This document shows, one piece after another, positions 13,363-22,857 of a stretch of DNA of 64,000 nt (positions are counted from its first letter, which is position 1; every line of letters starts with the position of its first letter). The stretch covers positions 248,001 through 312,000 of the forward strand of contig OY783220.1 in the NCBI GenBank assembly GCA_963678705.1, read 5' to 3'. Position numbers and translations under genes: made by a program. The notes beneath the pieces were generated by a model. That model saw only the letters and a program-made list of their open reading frames with translations. It made no database searches and was not told the DNA's origin. This stretch comes from Panorpa germanica (lineage: Eukaryota; Arthropoda; Insecta; Mecoptera; Panorpidae).

Positions 13363-14335
13363 GGCCCTATTCCTGAATTTTGCGAGCAATGTTCGCAATC
13401 GAACAGATTCGATCGAAACGAGTGAAATAAGACTCGATCACAATTATAAACACTATTCCTTAATACAATCGAAACTAACATTCTCCATTCGATTGAATAT
13501 ATTGTGTAGAACGTTTTGTAGACCAGCAAAATGCGGGAAATTTAAATTAATTTAAATATTTTTTGTAAGTTGGATCATTATCTGGTTAAACTATTATTTC
13601 TACCGTTTTTCTGGATTTTGAAAGAAGCATTTATCTTAGTATAGTACAAATTTAATATTGAATACAGAGTTTGCATAATAATTTATATATTCCCTATTTA
13701 TTAATTTTATAGAACTTTTAATCATTTAACAATTGAATTTTAAAAATTATATGCATTAATAGAATATTAGAATACATTATTTTTGTTAAATTACGATAGA
13801 TTATTTATTTTATTAATAAATAAACTGTATATTCTATTATAAATAAGATCTATGAATTAAGTGTTTTGGCTACGTCTAGTTTCTGATTCTAATGGTTGTA
13901 TTTTCTTAACTGTATTTCATTTTCCATATAATTTAACTCCGTTTCTTTAAGCGTAGCTAAATTATTTAAAGCCATACTTCTTAGAGATGTCATTTTTATA
14001 AAATAAATATAAACCGCAATAAAAAGTAATAGAAAAATTTTAGGTTAACTTCAACAAATATTTATTTTTTTGACATTTCTAGAAAAATAAAACAAACAAC
14101 ACAAATTTTACTAAATACTCTTGAATGAAACAGTCAAGTAAAAATCACTAAAATTTACTGTTCGATCGTACATTCGCAAGCTAAAAAGTCGACGTGCAAA
14201 TGTTCACTTTTTTGCTCAATTTCTCTACTCGTAAATTTTCGTAAAATTTTTAGGAATAGCACTTTTGAGTAAATCGAGTGATTTTTACGAAAAGAAGAAG
14301 AATTTACGATTCGATTGAACTCAGGAACAGCGCTT
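13363..14335. mobile_element. Non-coding TIR transposon, copy B (inverted relative to copy A)
   Basis: A ~970-bp element aligning in reverse orientation with 7580-10520 minus its LINE. Shared landmarks include CGAATGTACGATCGAACAG near the middle of copy A, the AACGTTTTGTAGAC region, and both terminal CTATTCCTGA motifs. CTG triplets flank it (13,360-13,362 and 14,336-14,338). There is no protein-coding capacity. It is the empty site that defines the LINE boundaries in copy A. Confidence 0.75.
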
Positions 14336-14338
14336 CTG

Positions 14339-14821
14339 ATGTTGAAAAACTTTTTATTTTAAATTACTATTCCTATACTATTACTATTACTATTACTATT
14401 ACTATACAATATCCGCAATTCCTATATCCCTCCTCCGCTACATGCGCAATTTCCATCATTCAAGACAGTGGATAACAGGGGATAAGATACATGGAAGCAG
14501 GTCAGGTGAATTAGGTGGATGGTTTAACACTAAGATGTTATATTTTGCTAGAAATATCTTCGATTATGAGAATTTTTGACACATTTATCGCTGACTTTTT
14601 GCATAAAAGTTTCTTATATAAAATTTTCTTTCGCGGCAGAAGCTCCAATCTAATGAAAAGAATCCACGCCACACAGCTTCCGTTGTACAACTTTGAAGCA
14701 TGCGCAGTTGAAGCAGTATCAGTCTCGTTTACAAGAAAACCTCACCTCGTCTACTCGTATTTCTGTGGTTAAATCAAAAATAAATGATAATATTAATGAA
14801 ATAGTACTAATAATATTTAAT
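14339..14821. other. Spacer with a TTACTA microsatellite
   Basis: Imperfect (TTACTA)n at about 14,377-14,405. Nothing else recognised before the target duplication of the palindromic element. Confidence 0.6.
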
Positions 14822-14827
14822 GAAAAC
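14822..14827. repeat. 6-bp target site duplication, left (GAAAAC)
   Basis: GAAAAC directly precedes the element end AGTAGGTT. The same six bases follow the element at 34,581-34,586. Six bases is the duplication length known for Polinton/Maverick integration. Confidence 0.8.
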
Positions 14828-15506
14828 AGTAGGTTGAAAAAGCGGGTTCTGGCTTAAATTTGAGTCGAGTTGGTTGAGTTGGAAATTATTGGGGTGGGGA
14901 TTAATATAGGTCACGGTATGAAGAAGGGGGCGTGGCTAGACAATGTTGGGGGTAATAGTGGGGTGAGGAGTGTGATAAGACATAAGCTGTGTTGTGATTG
15001 GTTTAGAAGATGATGACCTCATTACAGACTTTATCTCTAGGTACAGTCTCTTTAATATCCTAGGATATGAGTGAGAAAGCAGTAATATGAAAGAGTGAGA
15101 TAGCGATAATAAGTATTACGTGTGTGTTAGTATTGGTGTAGAAGATATGGCCGTAATTATTGCATTCTTCGTCAATTTCCGGAAACCAATCGTTTATGTT
15201 CGTGTCCTAGATGTATCTGTGGATGCAGTCAGTATAAGATCATAGCGTATTTCTTATTATTAGTTGTAATTATGATTACGTTAAAAAGACATAGTTGGTA
15301 CTACTGCAAGTATATACTCATATATATTCCCACTTATGCATTTTGATGCATGTATGCATATGTAACGGGATTCTGTTGGTGGAGGTGGGATTTAATATGG
15401 AGTGGTAGAGATGGTAAATTCATGTATAAATGTCACTTAAATAGAGATGATGTTTAGATGTAATTACAGAGTAATGTTTTCTTAGTTCAAACTAAAGTTT
15501 AATAGT
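14828..15506. other. Left outer terminal region, non-coding
   Basis: Terminal ~680 bp before the first ORF, G-rich near the tip (GGGGTGGGG at 14,892-14,900). It presumably holds terminal recognition and promoter sequences. In the equivalent right-arm region (33,902-34,580) a short Cys-rich frame with a membrane segment is open; here it has a TAG. Confidence 0.6.
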
Positions 15507-15839
15507 ATGAACGGATTTAAGAATATTCCAGACGTAACATGGTTGTTGGATTCGGGGGATATACGCGTCGGCATTGATAGTGAAGATAGATATTATGTGC
15601 AGGATATAACTGACGATTTTGATATAGATGACTGTGATCCAGAGGATATGACGGATGAAGAAAAGAAGACATACGAGAAAATTATAGAGAGTTATGCTGA
15701 TGAAATATTAATAGGTCATGAAGAAATTGAAATACAGGAAGAAGATTCTGATGTGGAAATCATAGATTTATTAGAGAGTGATAGTGAAGTTATTGAAATA
15801 TTAGACTCGGACGATGAAACTGTACAAGTGTTAGACTGA
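15507..15839 (+). CDS. Acidic 110-aa protein with SUMO-interaction-like motifs (left arm)
   Basis: An intact 110-codon ORF, identical in predicted protein to the right-arm copy at 33,569-33,901. It is strongly acidic. Its last 30 residues hold three short hydrophobic patches each beside acidic/Ser runs: VEIIDLLESDSE, EVIEILDSDDE and VQVLD. These resemble SUMO-interacting motifs (V/I-x-V/I-V/I next to D/E/S). No membrane segment or enzyme motif is visible. It is the outermost gene of the arm and one of only two ORFs without a lesion. A role in binding SUMO-modified host proteins is inference; an acidic DNA-mimic or a transcriptional activation tail are alternatives. Confidence 0.7.
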   Translation: MNGFKNIPDVTWLLDSGDIRVGIDSEDRYYVQDITDDFDIDDCDPEDMTDEEKKTYEKIIESYADEILIGHEEIEIQEEDSDVEIIDLLESDSEVIEILDSDDETVQVLD

Positions 15840-16167
15840 TGACGAAATTGTAAAAGTATAACATAGTGATTAATGCATTTTTTTATGTAAAATTCTATAA
15901 ATAAATGAACTTTTAAAAGCAATTGTTATTTATATTTTGATTTTAAAACTGAAATATATAATTTAAAATGGATAACTGTTGTAAGATTATTAAGCATATG
16001 AGAACAATTATTGAACTGAAAAGTAATGCATTTAAGGTTGGGTTTTGAAATAAGTTTTAATAAATATAGTATAGGGAGGGGATTATAGTATATAAGCTGT
16101 AGATATTTTATATTTTCTTCAGTTACAAATAAATATTTTAACAAGTTTAACTAAACATTTTATAATA
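15840..16167. other. Spacer between the acidic ORF and the unknown large ORF
   Basis: AT-rich non-coding stretch of ~330 bp, mirrored at 33,241-33,568. Probably 3' end and promoter sequence. Confidence 0.5.
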
Positions 16168-17059
16168 ATGGCTTATCGTTACAAACCATATCCAATGTTT
16201 AATAAAAATAAAAAGTTAAGTTTTGATAGTGATGAATCCGATTATAAAATAATATATGATGATTCTATATATTTATTAAAATCATTATATTATTTAAATA
16301 ACAGTAAATCAAAACAAGCATTAGTTGGAATTAAAGTAAATAATTTATGTGAAGCCATTTTGAAAATAGAAAAGGTTAATGGAAATGGCGTTATTATATC
16401 AGAGCAGGATTGGAATACCCTGTTAAATAATAAAAACAACATTTCCAATTATTTTGAAGGAAGTGAATATTTAGATCAGCCTCACATAACCTTATCAAAT
16501 TACACAATACATTTTCAAACTTTCTATAAAAAGCCAACTATGGTTCTTGAAAAAAATATACAATGTTCACATCAATATTTGAATGAACAAAAACTTAAAT
16601 CATCTTCTGTTTATTTACAGAAAGAATCTTGGGACAACTTGCTTAATATATCTCATTGTATAACAGTGACATTAAAAAATTATAATTTGTGTTCTAAATT
16701 AGTGGATAAATCTTTATATCAAGTTCAAAATAATTTGTTTAATGTGTTAAAGGATACTCAAAGTATAAATTATAAAAATCACAATATTAATTTTTATGAG
16801 TGTTTTATTAAAAATAATATAAATAACCATATTGATTTAAATAATAATTTTAGCCATATATCATCAAAAATAAACTTGGAACTGTTGGAACAAGAAATAA
16901 AAATTTTGTGCATAGACTTTTTTAAAATTAAATTATACAATAACGCTCAAGAATATATATATAACTTATCAAAAAATTATTAACTGAATCATTAAATGCA
17001 GATATTGAGATACAGAATATATCAGAAATTACAACTTCTTTAAACAATGAGGAGGATTT
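16168..17059 (+). pseudogene. Unknown ~500-codon ORF, 5' part (left arm)
   Basis: Starts MAYRYKPYPMFNKNKK and runs 271 codons to a TAA at 16,981-16,983. Coding-like sequence resumes at once in another frame and continues into the copia insertion. Asn/Lys/Ile-rich composition; no enzyme motif, signal peptide or convincing membrane segment. The first 45 residues hold a basic then acidic stretch (KKLSFDSDESDYK). The same break exists in the right arm. I do not recognise the family. By position it could be a structural or replication-associated protein, but nothing in the sequence proves that. The copia target duplication GATTT ends this piece (17,055-17,059). Confidence 0.65.
17055..17059. repeat. 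Copia target site duplication, left (GATTT)
   Basis: GATTT before the left LTR and again after the right LTR. The uninterrupted right arm has it once. Five bases is the usual copia duplication. Confidence 0.9.
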
Positions 17060-17266
17060 TATTGAAGCAGATATTATATGCACAGTTATATATTAAATAT
17101 TTTATTAATTAATAAGTCCTCAGACTGAAATTATACAGAAAGTCCTCAGACAATATTTCTTATAGACATAAAACAATTGAATTTAATATAATAATTTTTT
17201 ATATAAACAAAAACAAAACAAGTTTAAGTAATTTAATTTAAGAATGAATGTATTGTAATTCCAACA
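17060..17266 (-). repeat. Copia 3' LTR
   Basis: 207 bp. On the minus strand it starts TGTTGGAATT and ends CTTCAATA. I see no difference from 21,455-21,661. It contains two GTCCTCAGAC-like repeats. Confidence 0.9.
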
Positions 17267-17275
17267 CACCCCCTC
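17267..17275 (-). other. Copia polypurine tract
   Basis: GAGGGGGTG on the minus strand, directly against the 3' LTR; primes plus-strand synthesis. Confidence 0.7.
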
Positions 17276-17295
17276 AAGACATTCATTTCAACAAT

Positions 17296-18435
17296 TTAAA
17301 TAATTTGAAGTCCCAATCCTTCAGTGAATTTTTCATGTAACTCTCTTGGCAGTGCTTTTGTTAAAATATCCGCAACCATTTCATTAGTTGATACATGACG
17401 TAATTTAATAATTCCTTCATCAACTACATCACGAACAAAATAATGACGAATATCTATATGTTTTGTACGTGCATGATAAATCGAGTTCATTGCCAGTTGT
17501 TCAGCTCCACGATTGTCAATTAATATTTTAATTTTCAAAAATTTTTCTTGCTCTAGTTCAGTCAATAAATCATTTAAATATATTGCTTCTTTTACAGCTT
17601 CTGATAAACTAACATATTCTGATTCAGTAGATGAAAGTGCCACAGTTCTTTGTTTTTGAGATTTCCAGCTCACAGCACCCCCTGCCAACATAAATACATA
17701 TCCAGAATATGATCTTCGATCTTCAAGACAACCTCCCCAATCAGCATCACAGTATCCAATCATAGATTTTGTTTCTTTAGTATAAAGTATTCCTAATTCT
17801 ATTGTACCAGCTAAATATCTCAATATTCTCTTAACTCCCAACCAATCTTGTTTACTTGGTTTGTTTACAAATTGAGCTAATCTTGAAACAGTATTTGCAA
17901 TATCTGGTCGAGTTCCAACCACTAAATACATTAGTGCTCCAATAACTTCTCTATAAAATTTACTATTAATTTCTTCTTTTTCAGTTGAATAAAATATTTT
18001 CTTCTTTTGTAATTCTGCTGGCGTTTTAACTGGATTGCAATTATTCATTTCATATTTTTTAAGTAAATTGATAATATATCTTGATTGATTAATAAAAATA
18101 TATTGATCTGATTGATTAATTTCTATTCCCAAACATTGTTTTGCAAGACCTAGATCCTTTATTTCAAATTCTTCTTGTAGTTTAATTTTAATTTCATCAA
18201 TCCAATCAACATCTGATGATGCAATTAAGAAATCATCAACATAAACTAGAAATAATAAAATATCTTTACCACGTTTTGTATAATACAAACAACTCTCCTT
18301 TTTTGTTGACTTTAGTCCAATACTTTCCAACTTATTTGATAATTTTTCATTCCATTGTCGAGCAGCTTGTTTAAGACCATAGAGAGCTTTATTTAATTTA
18401 CAAACATCACCTCCTTCTTCAATACATTTTAACAT
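17296..18435 (-). CDS. Copia pol, C-terminal part: reverse transcriptase core and RNase H
   Basis: A 379-codon frame. Reverse transcriptase motifs KLNKALYGLKQAARQW (~13-28) and the catalytic box LVYVDDFLIASS (~63-74, YVDD) are intact. RNase H follows with YCDADWGG (~228), ALSSTESEYVSLSEA (~268-282), the DNRGAEQL segment and the ARTKHIDIRHYFVRD box (~320-334) typical of copia. It overlaps the end of the upstream gag-pol frame by 7 bp in a different frame, at a run of A. In intact copia elements these are one polyprotein. The frame ends ~30 bp before the 3' LTR. The internal Met at 18,433-18,435 is unlikely to be a true start. Confidence 0.9.
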   Translation of the reverse strand: MLKCIEEGGDVCKLNKALYGLKQAARQWNEKLSNKLESIGLKSTKKESCLYYTKRGKDILLFLVYVDDFLIASSDVDWIDEIKIKLQEEFEIKDLGLAKQCLGIEINQSDQYIFINQSRYIINLLKKYEMNNCNPVKTPAELQKKKIFYSTEKEEINSKFYREVIGALMYLVVGTRPDIANTVSRLAQFVNKPSKQDWLGVKRILRYLAGTIELGILYTKETKSMIGYCDADWGGCLEDRRSYSGYVFMLAGGAVSWKSQKQRTVALSSTESEYVSLSEAVKEAIYLNDLLTELEQEKFLKIKILIDNRGAEQLAMNSIYHARTKHIDIRHYFVRDVVDEGIIKLRHVSTNEMVADILTKALPRELHEKFTEGLGLQII

Positions 18436-21419
18436 TTTTGTAGCTTTATTTTTTTTAATTCTTCAGACACCTGACTATCATCAATTATCCACATCAAAAT
18501 TTCATGTAGCATATCCGGTATTTCCATATAAACATTTTCTTCTAATATTCCATTTAAATAGGCAGTTACAACATCAAATTGTCTTATTACAAGTTTTAAT
18601 TCCACAGACAATGCAATTAAAAGTCTCATTGATTCCATTCTTGCAACTGGAGCAAAAGTTTGATCATAATCAATACCATATTTCTGACTATAACCTTTTG
18701 CAACAATACGAGCTTTTCTTTTTTCAATAAGCCCATCTGATCCAAATTTATTTGTTAAAATCATTCGACTTCCCACAACACTTTGACCTTCAGGTAATTT
18801 TACAATATTCCAAGTATCATTTTTTAATAAACTTATGACTTCTGATTTAATTGCTCTCTTCCACTCAGCACACTCTTGAGAATTAATAGCATCTTCCAAT
18901 TTAACTTCAGCTACTCCAACAAATATATTATCATTATCATTATCATCTTCATTAGAATCAGATTCAATCCTTTCTTTAACTTCACAATTATTAATTTTTG
19001 AAAATAATTTTCTGGGACGTCCTTTCAAACCTGTTTTAATTAATTTTGGTCTTCCTGGTCCTCTTCTTTCTTCTCTAGTATATTCTCTTGAGTTTCTTCT
19101 AGGAGTTTCTTGAATAGATGATTGAATACCAGATGAATTTTCATTTTCTTCATTATCTTCTAAATTTTCTTCTGGAATTCCATCTAAAGTTTCTGTCTCA
19201 TTACTATTTTTAAATCCTGTTATCAATTCAATCCATGGTTTATCCTTGTTTTCAAAATCATTAATAATCAGCTGTTTAATCTCTTGGTTCTTTAAAACTG
19301 TAGTAACATTATCTTCAATAAATTTCACATCACGAGCAACAATAAATTTTCTCTTTTCTGGTAACCAAATTCTGTATCCTTTTGATTCACGTGGATAACC
19401 TACAAAAATTCCTTTCATTGATCTATCAGATAATTTGCCTTTTGTTGGATCTTTATCTAAGACATATACAGTTGATCCAAATGCTCGTAAATAATTTAAA
19501 TGAACTTTATCCCTGTTGAACCATCTCTGATAAGGAGTATCTCCATTAATACTTCTTGAAGGACATCTGTTTCTCAAATGACATGCTGTAGCTACAGCAT
19601 CAGTCCAAAACATATCCGATAAATTTGATTGAAGTAATAAACATCGTCCCATTTCAACTAATGTTCGATTTAAACGTTCAGCAACACCATTTTGCTGAGG
19701 TGTTCTTACAACACTTAATCGACGTTGAATACCTTGATTACGCAGGAAAGAATCCATCTCAGTATTACAATACTCTTTACCATTATCACTTTGAAGATAC
19801 TTAATCTTCTTCCCTGTCATACGTTCAGCTTGATTTTGATACATTTTGAAAGCTTCTAGTGCACCACTCTTCTGTTTAAGAAAGTATACTTCACACCATC
19901 GAGAATAATCATCAATAAATGTAATAAAATATTTTGCTCCATTCACTGATTGTGTCCTAAACGGTCCAACAATATCTGTATGAACTATTTCAAGAAGTTC
20001 TTCACTCTGTCGTTCACTTCCTGAAAACGGTAACCCTGTCATCTTGCCTCGTAGACACACTTCACATCTTGACAAACATTTCAATTGTTCAGAGGTTACT
20101 TTACTTGTAGTATTCTGATTAATCACCCGAAATAAATCCTTAGCATTTAAATGACCCATACGACAATGCCACATCAATAACTCAGAATTAGCTTTATCTT
20201 CTCCAATACAAGCTTCTTCATTACCTTCTTGTAAATAATAGAGATCACTACGCCTTTCAGCAACAAATTTAACATTTCCAGTCATATCCATAATTACAGC
20301 TGAATCTTTTTTAAATAGAATTTCATGATCCTTATTAGTAATTTTAGCAACTGATACTAGATTTGACCTTAAATCTGGTACAAATAATGTGTTTGAAAAA
20401 TCTACTGACCTCAGCTGTTTACCATTACTAATCGACAAATTAACAGTACCTTTTCCTTTGATTTCACTATTTGCTTGATTAGCCAAATTTATTTTCCCAC
20501 TAATTTCTTCATTTAAAGACTTAAATAATTGTTTATCACCACATAAATGTGTTGTACAGCCACTATCAAGAATCCAAGGTCGACAACTTGGAACACTACC
20601 AGCAAATTCAACATTAAATACTGCAAAAGTATCATCATCCGCTTGAGAACATTGGTTTTCTTGTGTGTATCTATTCTGTCTATCTGGTCTATTTCTTCTG
20701 AAATTTGGTTTCAATTGAGTTGGGCATTCAGGAGACTTATGTCCTTGTTTTCCACATTTAAAACAATATCCTTTAAAAATATTTTTGTAACTCGGTTGAT
20801 TTTCAGCCCTTACATTTCCAGCTAACTCAACAACTGAATTTGAACCAATTTCACTCTTCTCAAGTATCTTAACCTTAAGAGCTTCAACCTCCAAGAGTTC
20901 ATCACGTGATTCCATAGCACATTTAAAACCTTCATAGCTATCTGGTAGACTATATAATAACATTACAGACAATAAATCTTTATTCACTTCAATATCCATA
21001 GCTCCAAGTCGATCAACTATATCCGAAAACTTGTTTACATGATCCCTGACATCACCACCTTCAGACATCTTGTGAAGCATAAGTTGCTTAAGTAATAAAG
21101 CTTTTCTTGCAGGTCCTTTGGAAGCATAAACTGAGGCAAGTTTTTTCCAAACTTCATGAGAAGTATTACAACCTCGGACATGCTGCAATTCCGTTGAACT
21201 AATTGCTAATATTACTTCTGACTTAGCTTTACGATCAATTTTTATCCATCCATTTCTTTCTTCTTGATTATTTTCCGCAGCAACAGGAATCGGTTTTTCA
21301 CCACTGACATATTCCCACAAATCATTTTTGATCAATAGCGCCTCAACATGAATTTTCCAGGCTTCATAATTGTCCTTACTCAACAGCTCAAATCTTGTAG
21401 CACTCACTGATGTCGTCAT
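18429..21419 (-). CDS. Copia gag-protease-integrase and reverse transcriptase N-terminus
   Basis: A 996-codon polyprotein starting MTTSVSATRFELLSKDNYEAW, 35 bp after the 5' LTR. In order: the copia gag domain (1-~200), a CCHC knuckle CFKCGKQGHKSPEC (~220), aspartic protease WILDSGCTTHLC (~284), the integrase zinc region with HCRMGHLNAKDL and CEVCLRGKM (~410-455), the integrase core with HTDIVGPF, QSDNGKEYC and PQQNGVAERLNR (D-D-E), and the start of reverse transcriptase with KARIVAKGYSQKYGIDYDQTFAPV (written here only to name the box). The frame ends ~20 residues after YMEIP, where an eight-A run on the coding strand (near 18,450-18,457) gives a plausible slip point. The remaining pol frame continues at 18,435. 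Confidence 0.95.
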   Translation of the reverse strand: MTTSVSATRFELLSKDNYEAWKIHVEALLIKNDLWEYVSGEKPIPVAAENNQEERNGWIKIDRKAKSEVILAISSTELQHVRGCNTSHEVWKKLASVYASKGPARKALLLKQLMLHKMSEGGDVRDHVNKFSDIVDRLGAMDIEVNKDLLSVMLLYSLPDSYEGFKCAMESRDELLEVEALKVKILEKSEIGSNSVVELAGNVRAENQPSYKNIFKGYCFKCGKQGHKSPECPTQLKPNFRRNRPDRQNRYTQENQCSQADDDTFAVFNVEFAGSVPSCRPWILDSGCTTHLCGDKQLFKSLNEEISGKINLANQANSEIKGKGTVNLSISNGKQLRSVDFSNTLFVPDLRSNLVSVAKITNKDHEILFKKDSAVIMDMTGNVKFVAERRSDLYYLQEGNEEACIGEDKANSELLMWHCRMGHLNAKDLFRVINQNTTSKVTSEQLKCLSRCEVCLRGKMTGLPFSGSERQSEELLEIVHTDIVGPFRTQSVNGAKYFITFIDDYSRWCEVYFLKQKSGALEAFKMYQNQAERMTGKKIKYLQSDNGKEYCNTEMDSFLRNQGIQRRLSVVRTPQQNGVAERLNRTLVEMGRCLLLQSNLSDMFWTDAVATACHLRNRCPSRSINGDTPYQRWFNRDKVHLNYLRAFGSTVYVLDKDPTKGKLSDRSMKGIFVGYPRESKGYRIWLPEKRKFIVARDVKFIEDNVTTVLKNQEIKQLIINDFENKDKPWIELITGFKNSNETETLDGIPEENLEDNEENENSSGIQSSIQETPRRNSREYTREERRGPGRPKLIKTGLKGRPRKLFSKINNCEVKERIESDSNEDDNDNDNIFVGVAEVKLEDAINSQECAEWKRAIKSEVISLLKNDTWNIVKLPEGQSVVGSRMILTNKFGSDGLIEKRKARIVAKGYSQKYGIDYDQTFAPVARMESMRLLIALSVELKLVIRQFDVVTAYLNGILEENVYMEIPDMLHEILMWIIDDSQVSEELKKIKLQKC

Positions 21420-21440
21420 ATTAATTTTTTTAATTAAAGC

Positions 21441-21454
21441 CTGGGCCCATAACC
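21441..21454 (-). other. Copia primer-binding site (initiator-Met tRNA anticodon arm)
   Basis: The plus strand reads CTGGGCCCATAACC directly beside the 5' LTR. This equals the anticodon stem-loop of eukaryotic initiator tRNA-Met (CAT anticodon inside), so the element RNA pairs with the middle of that tRNA. Half-tRNA priming of this kind is known for Drosophila copia. Confidence 0.9.
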
Positions 21455-21661
21455 TATTGAAGCAGATATTATATGCACAGTTATATATTAAATATTTTAT
21501 TAATTAATAAGTCCTCAGACTGAAATTATACAGAAAGTCCTCAGACAATATTTCTTATAGACATAAAACAATTGAATTTAATATAATAATTTTTTATATA
21601 AACAAAAACAAAACAAGTTTAAGTAATTTAATTTAAGAATGAATGTATTGTAATTCCAACA
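21455..21661 (-). repeat. Copia 5' LTR
   Basis: 207 bp, the same as 17,060-17,266 by eye. Contains the promoter for the minus-strand element. Confidence 0.9.
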
Positions 21662-21666
21662 GATTT
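21662..21666. repeat. Copia target site duplication, right (GATTT)
   Basis: Second copy of GATTT, followed by the resumed sequence of the palindrome arm (TAATAC). Confidence 0.9.
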
Positions 21667-22295
21667 TAATACAAATTTGACTCCTTCTAAATTAACAGCA
21701 GTTCCATTTTTATTTAATGAAGTACCTATATTATTAAAGGAAGATATGTATTCAATCAAAATAGGATTAAACTGTACTAATCAGTTTGAACCAGAAATTT
21801 ATATTTACAATAAATACAATTTTGGGGCTAAAATTCAGTTTAGGTGATTATTTTGAACTTATAGAGCACATACAACAATTGATTAATATGTTTATTGGAC
21901 AATTGTTTATATCATCCAATGTTCTAATAGGATCAAACTATAAAATAAATATATTTAATCTAAATAGTATTTCAATTACATCAAATTGTAAAACTTATGT
22001 ATTAGTATTTTTAAATATTTTTGATTTAATACATTTCTTATCTTTAAATGATTATATTAATGCTATTGGTAAACATTTTTCTGAAATGCAAATTGATTTG
22101 TTTAATACATATAATATATTTTTAAATAGTATTGTAATGTATTTAAAAAATAAAAATATTGGTGTTTCGAAAGAGATTTTGACTCAATTTTTATTTTACG
22201 AATGTAAAGAGTTAAATTCTAATGATATATTATTAAAAATGATAATAATTTCAAACATGTCGTATATATTAGAAGAAATATCAAAACTGTTGTAA
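21667..22295 (+). pseudogene. Unknown ~500-codon ORF, 3' part (left arm)
   Basis: Continuation of the ORF begun at 16,168. The first ~60 codons run in one frame to a TGA at 21,845-21,847. Coding then continues in another frame for ~150 codons to a TAA at 22,293-22,295; that frame is open from 21,786. The last part is rich in Leu/Ile/Asn with amphipathic, helix-like stretches (FNTYNIFLNSIVMYLKNK). The right arm has the same breaks. No known domain recognised. Confidence 0.6.
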
Positions 22296-22351
22296 TTACT
22301 TAATTTATAATATATATATATATAAATTTAAAATGTATATAATTCTTTTAT

Positions 22352-22717
22352 TTATTTATTTATTAGGGTATAACTACATCCATTAGAATCATAATATAAC
22401 ATATAATTACAATCATAACAGTTTCTTATTTGACATGGAGGACCATCTCTTTGCATGTTTCCTTTGTTATAATGTTTGTAACATAATCGACGTCCTTGTA
22501 TATTTTGATTTTCTTTTAAATACATTGGAGGCCGGTTCCAGTTTTGTTCAATATCGGTAGAGAACATTATATAATGCAAGAAAAACTCTGTCGGTAAATA
22601 ATGTAATTCTTCATCAGTAAGATTTTCTAGTAAACACTCATTTTCTTTATATTTTTTTAAAATAGCTCCAACTTTTGAAATCGTTTTCGAAACTTGTTCA
22701 TGATCATTTAAACCCAT
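22352..22717 (-). CDS. 121-aa Cys-rich protein, opposite strand (left arm)
   Basis: An intact 121-codon ORF convergent with the large unknown ORF and divergent from the ATPase. The first half is Leu/Glu-rich and probably helical (MGLNDHEQVSKTISKVGAIL). The second half has a Cys cluster, with C at about 80, 96, 101, 104 and 114, spaced like a small zinc-binding fold (CQIRNCYDC). The right-arm copy differs at four residues, all conservative enough to keep the frame. The ATG lies inside the first of a series of 11-bp iterons, so its start and its promoter overlap. Function unknown; a DNA-binding regulator or packaging accessory protein is possible. Confidence 0.65.
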   Translation of the reverse strand: MGLNDHEQVSKTISKVGAILKKYKENECLLENLTDEELHYLPTEFFLHYIMFSTDIEQNWNRPPMYLKENQNIQGRRLCYKHYNKGNMQRDGPPCQIRNCYDCNYMLYYDSNGCSYTLINK

Positions 22718-22786
22718 TACGTTTAATTTACGTTCAAATTACGTTCCCATTACGTTGAGTTTACGTTCAAATTACGTTCCCATATA
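22715..22786. promoter_or_regulatory. Divergent promoter with 11-bp ACGTT/AACGT iterons (left arm)
   Basis: Six to seven units of about 11 bp (TTACGTTCAAA, TTACGTTCCCA and similar) between the 121-aa ORF and the ATPase. The same units make up the central arrays at 26,828-27,219. Likely protein-binding sites for transcription or replication (inference). Confidence 0.6.
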
Positions 22787-22857
22787 ATATTTTCATATAT
22801 AAAGATTAAATATTTAAAACGTATTTTATTACTTTATAACACATGCCTGGTTAAACA

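Larger units (their letters stand above)
17060..21661 (-). mobile_element. Ty1/copia LTR retrotransposon inserted in the left arm
   Basis: A 4602-bp element on the minus strand with two 207-bp LTRs, GATTT duplications, a primer-binding site matching the initiator-Met tRNA anticodon arm, a polypurine tract, and gag-pol in copia order (gag, protease, integrase, reverse transcriptase, RNase H). By eye the two LTRs are identical, so the insertion is recent. A single frameshift at an A-run divides the pol frame. Confidence 0.95.

Noticed and set aside
21441-21454. Initiator tRNA-Met gene
   Set aside because: Only 14 bases match and they sit exactly at the LTR edge; it is a primer-binding site.
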